Below are positions 8,609 through 17,819 of a stretch of 64,000 nt of DNA, one piece after another. The stretch is from Thermomonospora echinospora (lineage in GTDB: Bacteria > Actinomycetota > Actinomycetes > Streptosporangiales > Streptosporangiaceae). The stretch's first letter is position 1. Each line of letters starts with the position of its first letter. The translations under genes and the position numbers were made by a program. The notes under the pieces are model-generated. The model was given only the letters and a program-made list of their open reading frames with translations, ran no database searches and was not told the origin of the DNA. The stretch covers positions 187,051-251,050 of the forward strand of contig NZ_FNVO01000002.1 of assembly GCF_900108175.1 (NCBI RefSeq). The letters run 5' to 3'.

Positions 8609-8625
8609 TAACCATCCGGGGGTTA
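8609..8625. promoter_or_regulatory. Inverted repeat TAACC-N7-GGTTA between divergent genes
   Basis: This 17-bp inverted repeat lies in the 281-bp gap between the divergently transcribed SDR (start 8514) and DapB-like (start 8796) genes. It is a candidate operator for one or both, and no regulator gene is adjacent. Confidence 0.35.
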
Positions 8626-8795
8626 CCCAGTGGTACCACCCAACCGAATCTCGCTCGGATTCACCCCCCGGGCAATGGCCGGCCCGCCCGGCGCCCGGGC
8701 ATGGGCGTGGATATGTCAATCCGACGATTTCTCCGGTGTGCTGCAGGTAGTCTCCAACCTCCTGCTTTCTCTCCGTCCCACCCCACGGAGGTCGT

Positions 8796-9848
8796 ATGGA
8801 GCCCTACCGCGTCGTGCAGTGGGCAACGGGTGCGCTCGGCCGCAGCGCCATCCGGGCCGTCCTAGAGCGTCCCGACATGATGCTGGTCGGCGCGCGGGTG
8901 TACGACACGGGCAAGGCCGGCGTCGACGCCGCCGAGCTGGCCGGCCGGCCGCCGATCGGCGTGCCCGCCACCGCGGACCCCGCCGAGATCCTGGCGCTGG
9001 ACGCCGACTGCGTGATCTACGCCCCGGCGGCCGGGGTGTTCTCCCGGCGCGACGGGGTGGAGACCGTCTGCCAACTGCTGGCCTCGGGCAAGAACGTGAT
9101 CTGCATGTCCGGCCTGGTCTACCCGCAGGCGCACGGCCCCGACCTGGTCGCCGAACTGGACCGGGCGTGCAAGGCCGGCCACTCCTCGGTGCACGGTACC
9201 GGGGTCAACCCCGGCTTCATGGCCGACCTGATGCCGATGCTGCTGTCGCGGCTGTCCCGGCAGATCAGCAGCGTCTACTCGCGGGAGTGCTCGGACTTCT
9301 CCGGTCACCCCTCATGGCGGCTGGTGCACCGGATGGTGGGCTTCGGCAAGACCGAGGAGGAGTACCTGGCCGGCCTGCGGGACGCCCGGGTCTATATGCG
9401 GGCGACGTTCACCGAGAGCATGCACATGGTCGCCGCCGCGCTCGGGGTCACGCTGGACGAGATCGACTGCGACGTCGCCCACCGCATGGCGTCCGAAGGC
9501 TTCGACATCGCCGCCGGGCACATCCCCAAGGGCACGGTCGCCGCCGCCCGCTGGACCTTCAACGGGCTGGTCGGCGGCCGCCCGTTCGTGACGGCCGAGG
9601 CCATCTACAAGGCCGATGCCACCCGCGCCCCCGACTGGGGCGACCCCGGCTACGCGGTACGGGTGCAGGGACGGCCCTCGATCACGCTGGCCACCGACGT
9701 GGACTGGGTCTCCAACGGCATCTCGGCCGCCGCCGCGCACGCCGTCAACGCGGTGCCGGCGGTCTGCGAGGCCGAGCCCGGCATCCGCACCTACCTGGAC
9801 CTGCCGATGATCGCCGGCCGGGCCGCGACGCCGTACCGTCCGGGCTGA
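8796..9848 (+). CDS. Dihydrodipicolinate-reductase-like NAD(P)-dependent dehydrogenase
   Basis: 350 residues with GGAGG five bases before the ATG. The N-terminal Rossmann unit 'VVQWATGALGRSAIRAVLERP' and 'DADCVIYAPA' resemble the DapB N-terminal domain family that includes 2,4-diaminopentanoate dehydrogenase. Lysine-specific DapB motifs are absent, so a role in lysine synthesis is unlikely. In actinomycetes this family is often found near acyl-CoA and steroid catabolic genes. Here it is divergent from the SDR/enoyl-CoA hydratase pair. The substrate is not known. Confidence 0.8.
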   Translation: MEPYRVVQWATGALGRSAIRAVLERPDMMLVGARVYDTGKAGVDAAELAGRPPIGVPATADPAEILALDADCVIYAPAAGVFSRRDGVETVCQLLASGKNVICMSGLVYPQAHGPDLVAELDRACKAGHSSVHGTGVNPGFMADLMPMLLSRLSRQISSVYSRECSDFSGHPSWRLVHRMVGFGKTEEEYLAGLRDARVYMRATFTESMHMVAAALGVTLDEIDCDVAHRMASEGFDIAAGHIPKGTVAAARWTFNGLVGGRPFVTAEAIYKADATRAPDWGDPGYAVRVQGRPSITLATDVDWVSNGISAAAAHAVNAVPAVCEAEPGIRTYLDLPMIAGRAATPYRPG

Positions 9849-9910
9849 GCCCCGCCGTACCGGGCCGCATAGGCTGGCGGCGGGTGCCGCGCCGACGGGA
9901 GGAGACCACC

Positions 9911-10825
9911 GTGGACATGCTGAACCCGGTCGCGGGGCGGTTCGTCCGCCAGGCCAACCGCTTCACCGAGAAGATCACCGCGGACGGCGCCGAGGGGCTG
10001 CCCGCCGAGCCCGGCCGCTACCGGCTGTTCGTCTCCTACGCCTGCCCCTGGGCGCACCGGACGCTGATCGTCCGGCACCTGCTGGGCCTGCAGGACGTCA
10101 TCGACGTCGCCGTGGTCGACCCCGTCCGCGACGAGGCGGGCTGGCGGATCCCCGGCGGCGACCCGGTCACCGGGGCCACCTACCTGTCGGAGCTGTACCT
10201 GGCCACCGACCCGTCCTTCGAGGGCCGCTACACGGTGCCGTGCATCTGGGACACCGTCACCCGGCGGCTGGTCACCAACGACTTCCCGGCCATCACCACG
10301 ATGATGGAGACCGAGTTCACCGCCTTCCACCGCGCGGGCGCGCCCGACCTGTACCCGGCCGAGCTGCGGCCGGAGATCGACGAGATCAACGCGCTGGTCT
10401 ACGACACCGTCAACAACGGCGTCTACAAGGCCGGGTTCGCCCGCGAGCAGGGCCCCTACGAGGAGGCCTTCGACCAGTTGTTCGCCACGCTGGACACGCT
10501 GGAGGACCGGCTGTCCCGGCAGCGCTACCTGGTCGGCGGGCAGCTCACCGAGGCCGACATCCGGCTCTACCCGACCCTGGTGCGGTTCGACTCGGTCTAC
10601 CACGGCCACTTCAAGTGCAACCTGAGGCGGCTGGTCGACTACCCGCACCTGTGGGCCTACACCCGCGACCTGTACTCGCGGCCGGCCTTCCACGAGACCA
10701 CCGACTTCGACCACATCAAGCGCCACTACTACATGACGCATCCGCACATCAACCCCAGCCGGATCGTCCCCAAGGGACCGCTGCTGGACTGGACCGCCCC
10801 GCACGGCCGCGATCGCCTCGACTGA
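9911..10825 (+). CDS. Glutathionyl-hydroquinone reductase-like protein (GST superfamily, YqjG/ECM4 type)
   Basis: 304 residues from GTG 9911 with GGGAGGAG upstream. The active-site sequence 'YACPWAHRTLIVRHLLGL' has the CPWA cysteine of glutathionyl-hydroquinone reductases. 'YTVPCIWDTVTRRLVTND' and the C-terminal helical domain 'LVGGQLTEADIRLYPTLVRFDSVY' complete the family pattern. Actinomycetes use mycothiol rather than glutathione, so the true partner is probably mycothiol or another thiol. That is inference. It likely reduces conjugated quinones in the cytoplasm. It follows the DapB-like gene by 62 bp in the same direction. Confidence 0.88.
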   Translation: MDMLNPVAGRFVRQANRFTEKITADGAEGLPAEPGRYRLFVSYACPWAHRTLIVRHLLGLQDVIDVAVVDPVRDEAGWRIPGGDPVTGATYLSELYLATDPSFEGRYTVPCIWDTVTRRLVTNDFPAITTMMETEFTAFHRAGAPDLYPAELRPEIDEINALVYDTVNNGVYKAGFAREQGPYEEAFDQLFATLDTLEDRLSRQRYLVGGQLTEADIRLYPTLVRFDSVYHGHFKCNLRRLVDYPHLWAYTRDLYSRPAFHETTDFDHIKRHYYMTHPHINPSRIVPKGPLLDWTAPHGRDRLD

Positions 10826-10910
10826 CCGGATCCCGCCGGAACCCGTGGCTATGCTGGCGCCTCTCACCTAGGAACGAACCGCACAGACCACACGAGAGGC
10901 TCCCGACCAC

Positions 10911-11579
10911 ATGCGCAGCCCGTTCTTCGGCAACATGGAGCAGGCCCAGCTCCCCGGGCACTTCGCCCTGCAGAACTCCAAGATGCTCCGCGTCCACCTC
11001 AACGGGGACGTGCTGGCCCGGCAGGGGTCGATGGTGGCCTTCCAGGGCCAGATGGACTTCGACTACGAGGGGTCCGGCGGCGTCGGGCGCTTCCTGAAGA
11101 AGGCGCTGACCGGCGAGGGCGTGCCGACCATGCGGGTCAAGGGGCAGGGCCTGCTGTTCCTGGCCCACGACGCCGACGACATCCACCTGTTCTACCTGGA
11201 GAACGAGACCCTCACCGTCAACGGCGCCAACATCCTGGCCTGGGACGCGCACCTGCAGTCCGACATCCAGCGGGTGCAGGGTGCCGGCATCGCGGCCGGC
11301 GGGCTGTTCAACACCACCCTGTCGGGCACCGGCTGGGTCGCGATCACCGCGCACGGCACTCCGGTCATGCTGGACACCGGCCGCGCCCCGACGTTCGTGG
11401 ACGGCCAGTCGGCGATCTGCTGGAGTGCCGGGCTGCACGTCGGCGTCAACCGTACGATCAAGGCGGGCGCGCTGATCGGGCGCGGCAGCGGCGAGGCGAT
11501 GCAGCTGGCCTTCCAGGGCCAGGGCTTCGTGCTGGTGCAGGCCAGCGAGGGCCCGACCGTCCCCACCCATACCCACTGA
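10911..11579 (+). CDS. AIM24 family protein
   Basis: 222 residues matching AIM24, a beta-rich, TerD-unrelated family with paired repeats of the form 'LRVHLNGDVLARQGSMVAFQG' and 'FLAHDADDIHLFYLENETLTVNG'. The mitochondrial relative is linked to inner-membrane organisation, and the bacterial role is unsettled. No signal peptide or membrane segment is seen. The final codons (Thr-His-Thr-His-stop) lie inside the first unit of a 30-bp tandem repeat, so the natural C-terminus may have been altered by repeat formation. Confidence 0.85.
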   Translation: MRSPFFGNMEQAQLPGHFALQNSKMLRVHLNGDVLARQGSMVAFQGQMDFDYEGSGGVGRFLKKALTGEGVPTMRVKGQGLLFLAHDADDIHLFYLENETLTVNGANILAWDAHLQSDIQRVQGAGIAAGGLFNTTLSGTGWVAITAHGTPVMLDTGRAPTFVDGQSAICWSAGLHVGVNRTIKAGALIGRGSGEAMQLAFQGQGFVLVQASEGPTVPTHTH

Positions 11580-11650
11580 CCTCGCACTTATTGGAACCAT
11601 ACCCACTGACCTCACACTTACTGGAACCACACCCACTGACCTCACACTTA
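11571..11650. repeat. 30-bp tandem repeat, about 2.7 copies, overlapping a stop codon
   Basis: Units run 11571-11600, 11601-11630 and 11631-11650 (partial). Each starts ACCCACTGACCTC and differs at only a few positions, and a degenerate echo follows to about 11670. The first unit contains the stop codon of the AIM24 gene. Confidence 0.9.
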
Positions 11651-11768
11651 CTGACCTCGCACCCACCGACGTCACTTCCACCGAGCCCGCGCCCGTGGAG
11701 GCGCAGCCGCCGGGCCGGTGCCGGACGGTGGGGCGGGGCCGGTGAACGGTCAGTTCGGCGGGGTGGGC

Positions 11769-11795
11769 GGAATATCCACCGCCCCGCCGATGTTG
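11769..11795 (+). promoter_or_regulatory. Candidate SigR-type promoter upstream of kgd
   Basis: GGAAT (11769-11773), 18 bases, then GTTG (11792-11795) matches the actinomycete SigR consensus GGAAT-N18-GTT exactly. It points toward kgd, whose start is 161 bp downstream. The same arrangement is found upstream of sigR in this window. Chance occurrence is possible. Confidence 0.5.
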
Positions 11796-11955
11796 ATGAT
11801 CTTGTTGAAAGCCCGGTCCGGCCGGACGGCATCGCCCATAATCGGGCGGCAGCGGCCGATGGCGGCCCTGACTGCCGCCCTGCGGGCCTGGGACGAGTAG
11901 CCTTGTCTCGATTCAGATACAACTTGCGAGCTGCGGAAGAGGGGCGATCCCCGCC

Positions 11956-14900
11956 GTGTCGACAGAGTCGTCGCGTACCAGTGCCGACCCAAGGACCACA
12001 GACTTCGGTGCCAACGAGTGGCTGGTCGACGAGCTGTACCACAAGTACCTCGAAGACCCCAACTCCGTTGACCAGGCCTGGTGGAACTTCTTCGCCGACT
12101 ACCAGCCGGGTTCCCGGCCGTCCGCGCCACAGGGCGCCGAGACGGCCGCCCCGGCGGGCGGGCCGGGCGCCAACGGTGCCGTCGTGACCCCCGCCGCACC
12201 CCCGGCCGGTGACGGCCAGGCCGCCGCCCCCCCGGCCCCGGCGCCCGCGAAGGCCCCCAAGCCCGAGAAGGCCGCCAAGGCCGAGAAGCCCGCCGTCAAG
12301 GCCAAGCCGGCCGGCCCGGCGGTCCCGGCCGGCGCCGAGGAGGTCAGGCTGAGGGGGGTGGCCGCGCGCACGGTCGCCAACATGGAGGCCAGCCTGGAGG
12401 TGCCCACCGCCACCAGCGTCCGCGCGGTGCCGGCCAAGCTGTTGATCGACAACCGCATCGTCATCAACAACCACCTCAAGCGCGGCCGCGGCGGCAAGGT
12501 GTCGTTCACCCACCTGCTGGGCTTCGCCATCGTGCGGGCGCTGCGGGCGATGCCGGAGATGAACTACAGCTACGCCGAGGTCGACGGCAAGCCGGCGCTG
12601 GTCAAGCCTGAGCACGTCAACCTGGGCCTGGCCATCGACCTCAAGAAAGACGACGGCCAGCGCCAGCTGGTGGTGCCCTCCATCAAGGCCGCCGAGACCC
12701 TCGACTTCCGCCAGTTCTGGGCGGCCTACGAGGAGATCGTCCGCAAGGCCCGCGGCAACAAGCTGACCCTGGAGGACTTCCAGGGCACCACGATCAGCCT
12801 GACCAACCCGGGCACCATCGGCACCGTCCACTCGGTGCCGCGGCTGATGCCGGGGCAGGGCACGATCATCGGCGCCGGCGCGATGGAGTACCCGGCCGAG
12901 TTCGCCGGGGCCTCGGCCGAGACGCTGTCGCGGATGGGGATCAGCAAGGTGATGACGCTGACCTCCACCTACGACCACCGCATCATCCAGGGCGCCCAGT
13001 CCGGCGACTTCCTGCGCCGCATCCACCAGCTACTGCTGGGCGAGGACGGCTTCTACGACGAGATCTTCGAGGCGCTGCGCATCCCGTACGAGCCGGTGCG
13101 CTGGGTGCAGGACATCTCCGCCAGCCACGACGAGGACGTCGCCAAGATCGCCCGGGTGCACGAGCTGATCCACGCCTACCGGGTCCGCGGCCATCTGATG
13201 GCCGACACCGACCCGCTGGAGTACCGCCAGCGCCGCCACCCCGACCTGGACATCCTCAAGCACGGCCTGACCCTGTGGGACCTGGAGCGCGAGTTCGCCA
13301 CCGGCGGCTTCGGCGGCCAGCCCAAGATGAAGCTGCGCGACATCCTGGGCGTGCTGCGCGGCTCGTACTGCCGCACCGTCGGCATCGAGTACATGCACAT
13401 CCAGGACCCCGAGGAGCGCGCCTGGATCCAGGAGCGCGTCGAGGTCCCGCACGACAAGCCCACCCGCTCCGAGCAGCTGCACATCCTGCGGCGGCTCAAC
13501 AGCGCCGAGGCGTTCGAGACGTTCCTGCAGACCAAGTTCGTCGGGCAGAAGCGGTTCTCGCTGGAGGGCGGCGAGTCGCTGATCCCGCTGCTGGACTCGG
13601 TGATCAGCGCGGCGGCCGGCTCGCACCTGGACGAGGTCGTCATCGGGATGGCGCACCGCGGCCGGCTCAATGTGCTGGCCAACATCGTCGGCAAGTCGTA
13701 CGCACAGATCTTCGGCGAGTTCGAGGGCAACCTCGACCCGCGCAGCGCCCAGGGCTCCGGTGACGTCAAGTACCACCTCGGCGCCGAGGGTGACTTCGTG
13801 GCCGCCGACGGCTCCAAGATCCGTACCTCGCTGGTGGCCAACCCCTCCCACCTGGAGGCGGTCAACCCGGTACTGGAGGGCGTGGTCCGCGCCAAGCAGG
13901 ACATCCTGGACGTCGGTGAGGCGGGCTTCACCGTGCTGCCGGTGCTGATCCACGGCGACGCCGCGTTCGCCGGGCAGGGCGTGGTCGCCGAGACGCTGAA
14001 CCTGTCGCAGCTGCGCGGCTACCGCACCGGCGGCACCGTGCACATCGTGGTCAACAACCAGGTGGGCTTCACCACCGCGCCGGAGTACTCGCGCTCCAGC
14101 GTCTACGCCACCGACGTGGCCCGGATGATCCAGGCCCCGATCTTCCATGTCAACGGCGACGACCCCGAGGCCTGCGCCCGGGTGGCCCGGTTCGCGTTCG
14201 AGTACCGGCAGGCGTTCAAGAAGGACGTCGTCATCGACATGATCTGCTACCGGCGGCGGGGGCACAACGAGTCCGACAACCCCTCGTTCACCCAGCCGCT
14301 GATGTACGACCTGATCGACGCCAAGCGCTCGGTGCGCAAGCTGTACACCGAGGCGCTGATCGGCCGGGGCGACATCACGGTGGAGGAGGCCGAGTCGGCG
14401 CTGCGCGACTACCAGGAGCAGCTCGAGCGGGCCTTCACCGAGACCCGCGAGGCGCTGGCCCGCCCGGCCGAGCCGGGCTCGGTGGTCAAGCCCGGCGACC
14501 AGGACCGCATCCCGATCGACCACGGCTCGGCCGGTACGGCGATCCCCGTCGAGACCGTCAAGCGGATCATCGAGACCCAGGTCAGCCTGCCCGAGGGCTT
14601 CACCGTGCACCCGCGGCTGCAGCCGATCCTGCAGCGCCGCGCCCAGATGATCACCGACGACGCGGTCGACTGGGCCACCGGCGAGTTGCTGGCGTTCGGC
14701 TCGCTGCTGGTCGACGGGCACCCGGTGCGGCTGGTCGGCCAGGACTCCCGGCGCGGCACGTTCGGCCAGCGGCACGCGGTGCTGGTGGACCGCCGGACCG
14801 GCGAGGAGCACACCCCGCTCAAGCAGTTCGGCCAGGGCGTGTCGAAGTTCTACGTGCACGACTCGCTGCTCAGCGAGTTCGCCGCGATGGGCTTCGAGTA

Positions 14901-15690
14901 CGGCTACTCGCTGACCCGCCCGGACGCGCTGGTGTGCTGGGAGGCCCAGTTCGGCGACTTCGTCAACGGCGCCCAGTCGATCATCGACGAGTTCATCTCC
15001 TCCGGTGAGCAGAAGTGGGGCCAGCGCTCGTCGGTGACGCTGCTGCTGCCGCACGGCTACGAGGGCCAGGGCCCGGACCACTCCTCGGCCCGCATCGAGC
15101 GGTTCCTGCAGCTGTGCGCCCAGGACAACATGACGGTGGTCTACCCGACCACCGCGGCCAACTACTTCCACCTGCTGCGCTGGCAGGTGCTGTCGGACCG
15201 CCGCAAGCCGCTGGTCGTGTTCACCCCCAAGTCGCTGCTGCGGCACAAGGGCGCGGCCTCCCCGGTCGAGGAGATCACCTCCGGCGCCTTCCGCCCGGTC
15301 ATCGCCGAGCAGGGCGCGATCGAGCCGTCCGGTGTCCGGCGGGTCCTGATCACCACCGGCAAGATCTACTACGACGTGGTGGCCGCTCGGGACGCCAAGG
15401 GCGCCACCGACACCGCGGTGATCCGGCTGGAGCGCCTGTACCCGCTGCCGATCGACGAGCTGAAGGCGGAGCTGGCCAAGTACCCGGCCGACGCCGAGCT
15501 GGTGGTGGTGCAGGACGAGCCGGCCAACCAGGGCGCCTGGCCCTACCTGGCGATCACGCTGCCGGGGCTGCTGGACGGCCGCGCGCTGGGCCGGGCCTCC
15601 CGCCCGGCCAGCTCCTCGCCGGCGGTGGGCTCGGCCAAGAAGCACGCCGTCGAGCAGGAGGCCCTGCTGACGCAGCTCTTCGGGGAGTGA
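11956..15690 (+). CDS. kgd: Multifunctional 2-oxoglutarate dehydrogenase E1/E2 component (Kgd/OdhA)
   Basis: 1244 residues from GTG 11956, the usual actinobacterial length. Order: N-terminal helical segment ('[20 protein letters not shown]'), an Ala/Pro/Lys-rich linker (about 50-115), an E2 succinyltransferase catalytic domain without lipoyl domain (about 120-345, active-site H341 in '[10 protein letters not shown]'), then the E1o thiamine-diphosphate domain with '[14 protein letters not shown]', '[13 protein letters not shown]' and 'NNQVGF'. It decarboxylates 2-oxoglutarate in the TCA cycle and uses a lipoyl domain supplied in trans. In corynebacteria and mycobacteria it is held back by the FHA protein GarA/OdhI, which is not in this window. 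Two strong hairpins follow the stop. Confidence 0.96.
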   Translation: MSTESSRTSADPRTTDFGANEWLVDELYHKYLEDPNSVDQAWWNFFADYQPGSRPSAPQGAETAAPAGGPGANGAVVTPAAPPAGDGQAAAPPAPAPAKAPKPEKAAKAEKPAVKAKPAGPAVPAGAEEVRLRGVAARTVANMEASLEVPTATSVRAVPAKLLIDNRIVINNHLKRGRGGKVSFTHLLGFAIVRALRAMPEMNYSYAEVDGKPALVKPEHVNLGLAIDLKKDDGQRQLVVPSIKAAETLDFRQFWAAYEEIVRKARGNKLTLEDFQGTTISLTNPGTIGTVHSVPRLMPGQGTIIGAGAMEYPAEFAGASAETLSRMGISKVMTLTSTYDHRIIQGAQSGDFLRRIHQLLLGEDGFYDEIFEALRIPYEPVRWVQDISASHDEDVAKIARVHELIHAYRVRGHLMADTDPLEYRQRRHPDLDILKHGLTLWDLEREFATGGFGGQPKMKLRDILGVLRGSYCRTVGIEYMHIQDPEERAWIQERVEVPHDKPTRSEQLHILRRLNSAEAFETFLQTKFVGQKRFSLEGGESLIPLLDSVISAAAGSHLDEVVIGMAHRGRLNVLANIVGKSYAQIFGEFEGNLDPRSAQGSGDVKYHLGAEGDFVAADGSKIRTSLVANPSHLEAVNPVLEGVVRAKQDILDVGEAGFTVLPVLIHGDAAFAGQGVVAETLNLSQLRGYRTGGTVHIVVNNQVGFTTAPEYSRSSVYATDVARMIQAPIFHVNGDDPEACARVARFAFEYRQAFKKDVVIDMICYRRRGHNESDNPSFTQPLMYDLIDAKRSVRKLYTEALIGRGDITVEEAESALRDYQEQLERAFTETREALARPAEPGSVVKPGDQDRIPIDHGSAGTAIPVETVKRIIETQVSLPEGFTVHPRLQPILQRRAQMITDDAVDWATGELLAFGSLLVDGHPVRLVGQDSRRGTFGQRHAVLVDRRTGEEHTPLKQFGQGVSKFYVHDSLLSEFAAMGFEYGYSLTRPDALVCWEAQFGDFVNGAQSIIDEFISSGEQKWGQRSSVTLLLPHGYEGQGPDHSSARIERFLQLCAQDNMTVVYPTTAANYFHLLRWQVLSDRRKPLVVFTPKSLLRHKGAASPVEEITSGAFRPVIAEQGAIEPSGVRRVLITTGKIYYDVVAARDAKGATDTAVIRLERLYPLPIDELKAELAKYPADAELVVVQDEPANQGAWPYLAITLPGLLDGRALGRASRPASSSPAVGSAKKHAVEQEALLTQLFGE

Positions 15691-15693
15691 CCC

Positions 15694-15720
15694 GCTCGTC
15701 CGGGGACGCCCCGGACGAGC
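15694..15720. terminator. Hairpin terminator after kgd
   Basis: A perfect 12-bp stem (15694-15705 with 15709-15720) and a 3-base loop begin three bases after the kgd stop. No T-tract follows, as is common in actinomycetes. Confidence 0.75.
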
Positions 15721-15755
15721 CCGCCCCCCGAAAGCCCGCCGGACGGACCGTTGTG

Positions 15756-15791
15756 GCGAGGGCCCCGGAGACAACCCTCCGGGGCCCTCGC
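15756..15791. terminator. Second hairpin after kgd
   Basis: A perfect 15-bp stem (15756-15770 with 15777-15791) and a 6-base loop, separating kgd from the small DUF6104 gene. Confidence 0.7.
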
Positions 15792-15838
15792 CCGTGTTGC
15801 CGGTGGACGTTCACCGGCAGACTGGAGGAGAGGCGCAC

Positions 15839-16018
15839 GTGTACTTCACCGACCGTGGGATCGAGGAGCTCGCGGAACGGCGCGGCGCGGAGGAGGTCAG
15901 CCTGCACTGGGTGGCCGAGCGGCTGCGCGAGTTCGTGGACCTGAACCCGGAATTCGAGACGCCGGTCGAGCGGCTGGCCACCTGGCTGGCCCGGCTGGAC
16001 GACGACGAGGAGGACTGA
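15839..16018 (+). CDS. DUF6104-like small protein
   Basis: 59 residues from GTG 15839, which has GGAGGAG eight bases upstream. The sequence starts 'MYFTDRGIEELAERRG' and ends with an acidic tail 'ARLDDDEED'. This matches a short, conserved actinomycete family of unknown function that I recall as DUF6104. It is acidic, probably cytoplasmic and helical, with no cysteines. It stands alone between the kgd hairpins and the DUF4097-PadR operon. Confidence 0.75.
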   Translation: MYFTDRGIEELAERRGAEEVSLHWVAERLREFVDLNPEFETPVERLATWLARLDDDEED

Positions 16019-16063
16019 GCCCGCCGGCCCCGGGACAGCCCGGACATCCAGATACGACATGTC

Positions 16064-16092
16064 TTGACTTTTCCCGAACGCGACATATCGTG
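16064..16092 (+). promoter_or_regulatory. Promoter and possible PadR operator of the DUF4097-padR operon
   Basis: TTGACT (16064-16069), 16 bp, TATCGT (16086-16091) forms a good vegetative promoter. The -10 is embedded in CGACATATCGTG (16081-16092), an inverted repeat CGA-N6-TCG type element. The same 12-mer recurs at 54549-54560. Just upstream, GACATGTC (about 16055-16062) is a second small palindrome. PadR proteins usually repress their own operon from such sites. Confidence 0.5.
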
Positions 16093-16147
16093 TTAATCAC
16101 GGCAGGTCGTCATCCCGGTACGACGCCCGCACGAAAGGCAGCACCCG

Positions 16148-16975
16148 ATGTCGCGTTGGACGATCGACGGAACGGCGAGCCTGGAGTTCGACGGCGTGGT
16201 GGCGCTCAAGGCCACCCTGGTCGCTGGCAGCATCAGCGTGCTGGCCTCCACGGACAAGCCGTCGGTGCTGATCGGGGAGGTCTCCGGCCCGCCCCTGCTG
16301 GTCAGCCATGAGGCGGGCATGCTCACCGTGACCCACGAGCGGCTCCTGGAGGGGGTGCTCGGCTGGCTGCGCAACCAGCAGGCCCGCGCCACCGTCACGG
16401 TGACCGTCCCGCCCGACTGCCCCGTCCAGCTCAACCTGGTCTCCGCGGACGCGGTCGTCGCCGGGCTGTCGGCCCGCACCTCCATCAAGAGCGCGGCGGG
16501 CGACGTCACCCTGGACGGCGTGACCGGCCACATCGACGCCAACACCGTCTCCGGCCAGATCGAGGCGCAGGGCCTGGACGGCGCGGTGGAGTTCACCTCC
16601 GTCTCCGGCGACCTGGCGCTGGCCGGCGGCTCCCTGGACCGGCTGGGCGCCCGTACCGTGAGCGGCCGGATCGCCGCCGACGTGGCGCTGGTCGGCGACC
16701 GTGCCCTGACCGTCACCACAGTGTCGGGCGAGGTGGCGCTGCGGCTGCCGGAGTCCACCTCGGCCGAGGTCCAGCTCAGCTCGGCGGCCGGCCGGATCGA
16801 CACCTCGTTCCCCGGCCTGCGGCGCCAGGACCGCGCCGTGGCCAGGAACATGACCGGCACGCTGGGAACCGGCACCGGGCACCTGACCGTCAACACCGTG
16901 TCGGGCAGCGTCACCCTGCTCAGCAGGCCCGATGACGACCTGACCGACGCCCGCCCGGGAGTGGAGGATAAGTGA
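16148..16975 (+). CDS. DUF4097 family beta-helix-like protein
   Basis: 275 residues, with no signal peptide or membrane segment. From about residue 90 onward it consists of short beta-rich repeats of the form 'SGxIxAxxVSGxV', for example 'TVSGQIEAQGLDGAVEFTSV' and 'TVSGRIAADVALVG', the DUF4097/adhesin-like pattern. The function of this family is unknown. In many actinomycetes it is coupled to a PadR regulator, as here: its TGA overlaps the padR GTG as GTGA. Confidence 0.85.
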   Translation: MSRWTIDGTASLEFDGVVALKATLVAGSISVLASTDKPSVLIGEVSGPPLLVSHEAGMLTVTHERLLEGVLGWLRNQQARATVTVTVPPDCPVQLNLVSADAVVAGLSARTSIKSAAGDVTLDGVTGHIDANTVSGQIEAQGLDGAVEFTSVSGDLALAGGSLDRLGARTVSGRIAADVALVGDRALTVTTVSGEVALRLPESTSAEVQLSSAAGRIDTSFPGLRRQDRAVARNMTGTLGTGTGHLTVNTVSGSVTLLSRPDDDLTDARPGVEDK

Positions 16976-17700
16976 GTCCCGTCTTCGGCCACGGCCGCCT
17001 GCGTCTCTACCTGCTCAAGCTGCTGGAGGAGAGTCCGCGGCACGGCTACGAGGTGATCCGGCTGTTGCAGGACCGCTTCCTCGGCGTCTACTCCCCCTCC
17101 CCCGGCACCATCTACCCGCGGCTGGCCCGGCTGGAGGCCGAGGGCCTGGTCACCCACGAGGTGGTCAAGGGCAAGAAGGTCTACTCGCTCACCGACAAGG
17201 GCCGGGCCGAGCTGGAGCGCCGGATGGACGAGCTGGCCGAGTTGGAGGAGGAGATCTCCGCCTCCGCCCAGCAGTTCGCCCGCGAGGTCCAGCAGGACGT
17301 CCGGCAGACCGTACGGTCGCTGCGCGAGGAGCTGACCCAGGCGGCCCGCGAGATGCGCGAGCAGGGCCGCTCCGCCTCCAAGGATGCCTGGAAGGGGACC
17401 AAGGAGCGGCAGAAGGACGAATGGCGCCGCCAGAAGGAGTACTGGCGCGAGCAGCGGCAGGCATGGAAGGAGGAGTGGCGGCAGAACTGGGACGACGCCT
17501 GGCGCACCGCCACCGGCACTTCCGAGGACATCGCCCGCGTCAAGCTGGAGCGCGCGCTGCGCAAGTTCGTGGAGAACGTCCGCAAGACCGCCCAGCACGC
17601 CGGGCTAACCGAGGCGGACCTGGCGGCGGTCCAGTCACTGCTGGACGAGACCGCCACCCGCATCCACGCCGAGATCCTCGACCGCGACCACCGCCGCTGA
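16972..17700 (+). CDS. PadR family transcriptional regulator with long charged C-terminal helix
   Basis: 242 residues. The N-terminal 75 or so residues are a PadR winged helix ('LRLYLLKLLEESPRHGYEVI', 'SPGTIYPRLARLEAEGLV'). Beyond the usual effector domain there is an extended helical region (about 105-180) very rich in Lys, Arg, Glu, Gln and Trp, with repeats such as 'KDEWRRQKEYWREQRQAW'. Most PadR proteins are 110-180 residues. The gene is translationally coupled to the DUF4097 gene. It probably autoregulates the operon from the promoter at 16064-16092. The C-terminal part may mediate oligomerisation or partner binding. Confidence 0.88.
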   Translation: MSPVFGHGRLRLYLLKLLEESPRHGYEVIRLLQDRFLGVYSPSPGTIYPRLARLEAEGLVTHEVVKGKKVYSLTDKGRAELERRMDELAELEEEISASAQQFAREVQQDVRQTVRSLREELTQAAREMREQGRSASKDAWKGTKERQKDEWRRQKEYWREQRQAWKEEWRQNWDDAWRTATGTSEDIARVKLERALRKFVENVRKTAQHAGLTEADLAAVQSLLDETATRIHAEILDRDHRR

Positions 17701-17746
17701 CCCGCTGGCCACACGCCTTCGCCAGGCCTCGTGACCGCACCATCCG

Positions 17747-17809
17747 CGCCGATCTTGACGTTATGGTCGTCTGAACGCGGTTCAGAGTGCAGTAACGTCA
17801 AGATCGGCG
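17747..17809. terminator. Nested inverted repeat between convergent genes
   Basis: A perfect 17-bp outer inverted repeat (17747-17763 with 17793-17809, arm CGCCGATCTTGACGTTA) encloses an inner CTGAAC-GCG-GTTCAG hairpin (17771-17785). It lies between padR and the opposing MDR gene, so it likely ends transcription from both sides. Its AT-containing arm differs from the GC-only terminators elsewhere here and could be a genome-wide repeat. Confidence 0.65.
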
Positions 17810-17819
17810 GGGATACGGG

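Noticed and set aside
13030-15774. A long open frame antisense to kgd (over 900 codons)
   Set aside because: High GC content opens antisense frames opposite GC-rich codons. The predicted product is low-complexity (Leu/Arg/Gly/Asp) and kgd itself is fully supported.
17771-17785. CTGAACGCGGTTCAG as a LexA box
   Set aside because: The spacer is three bases rather than four, there is no adjacent SOS gene, and the element is the inner hairpin of a terminator-like repeat.
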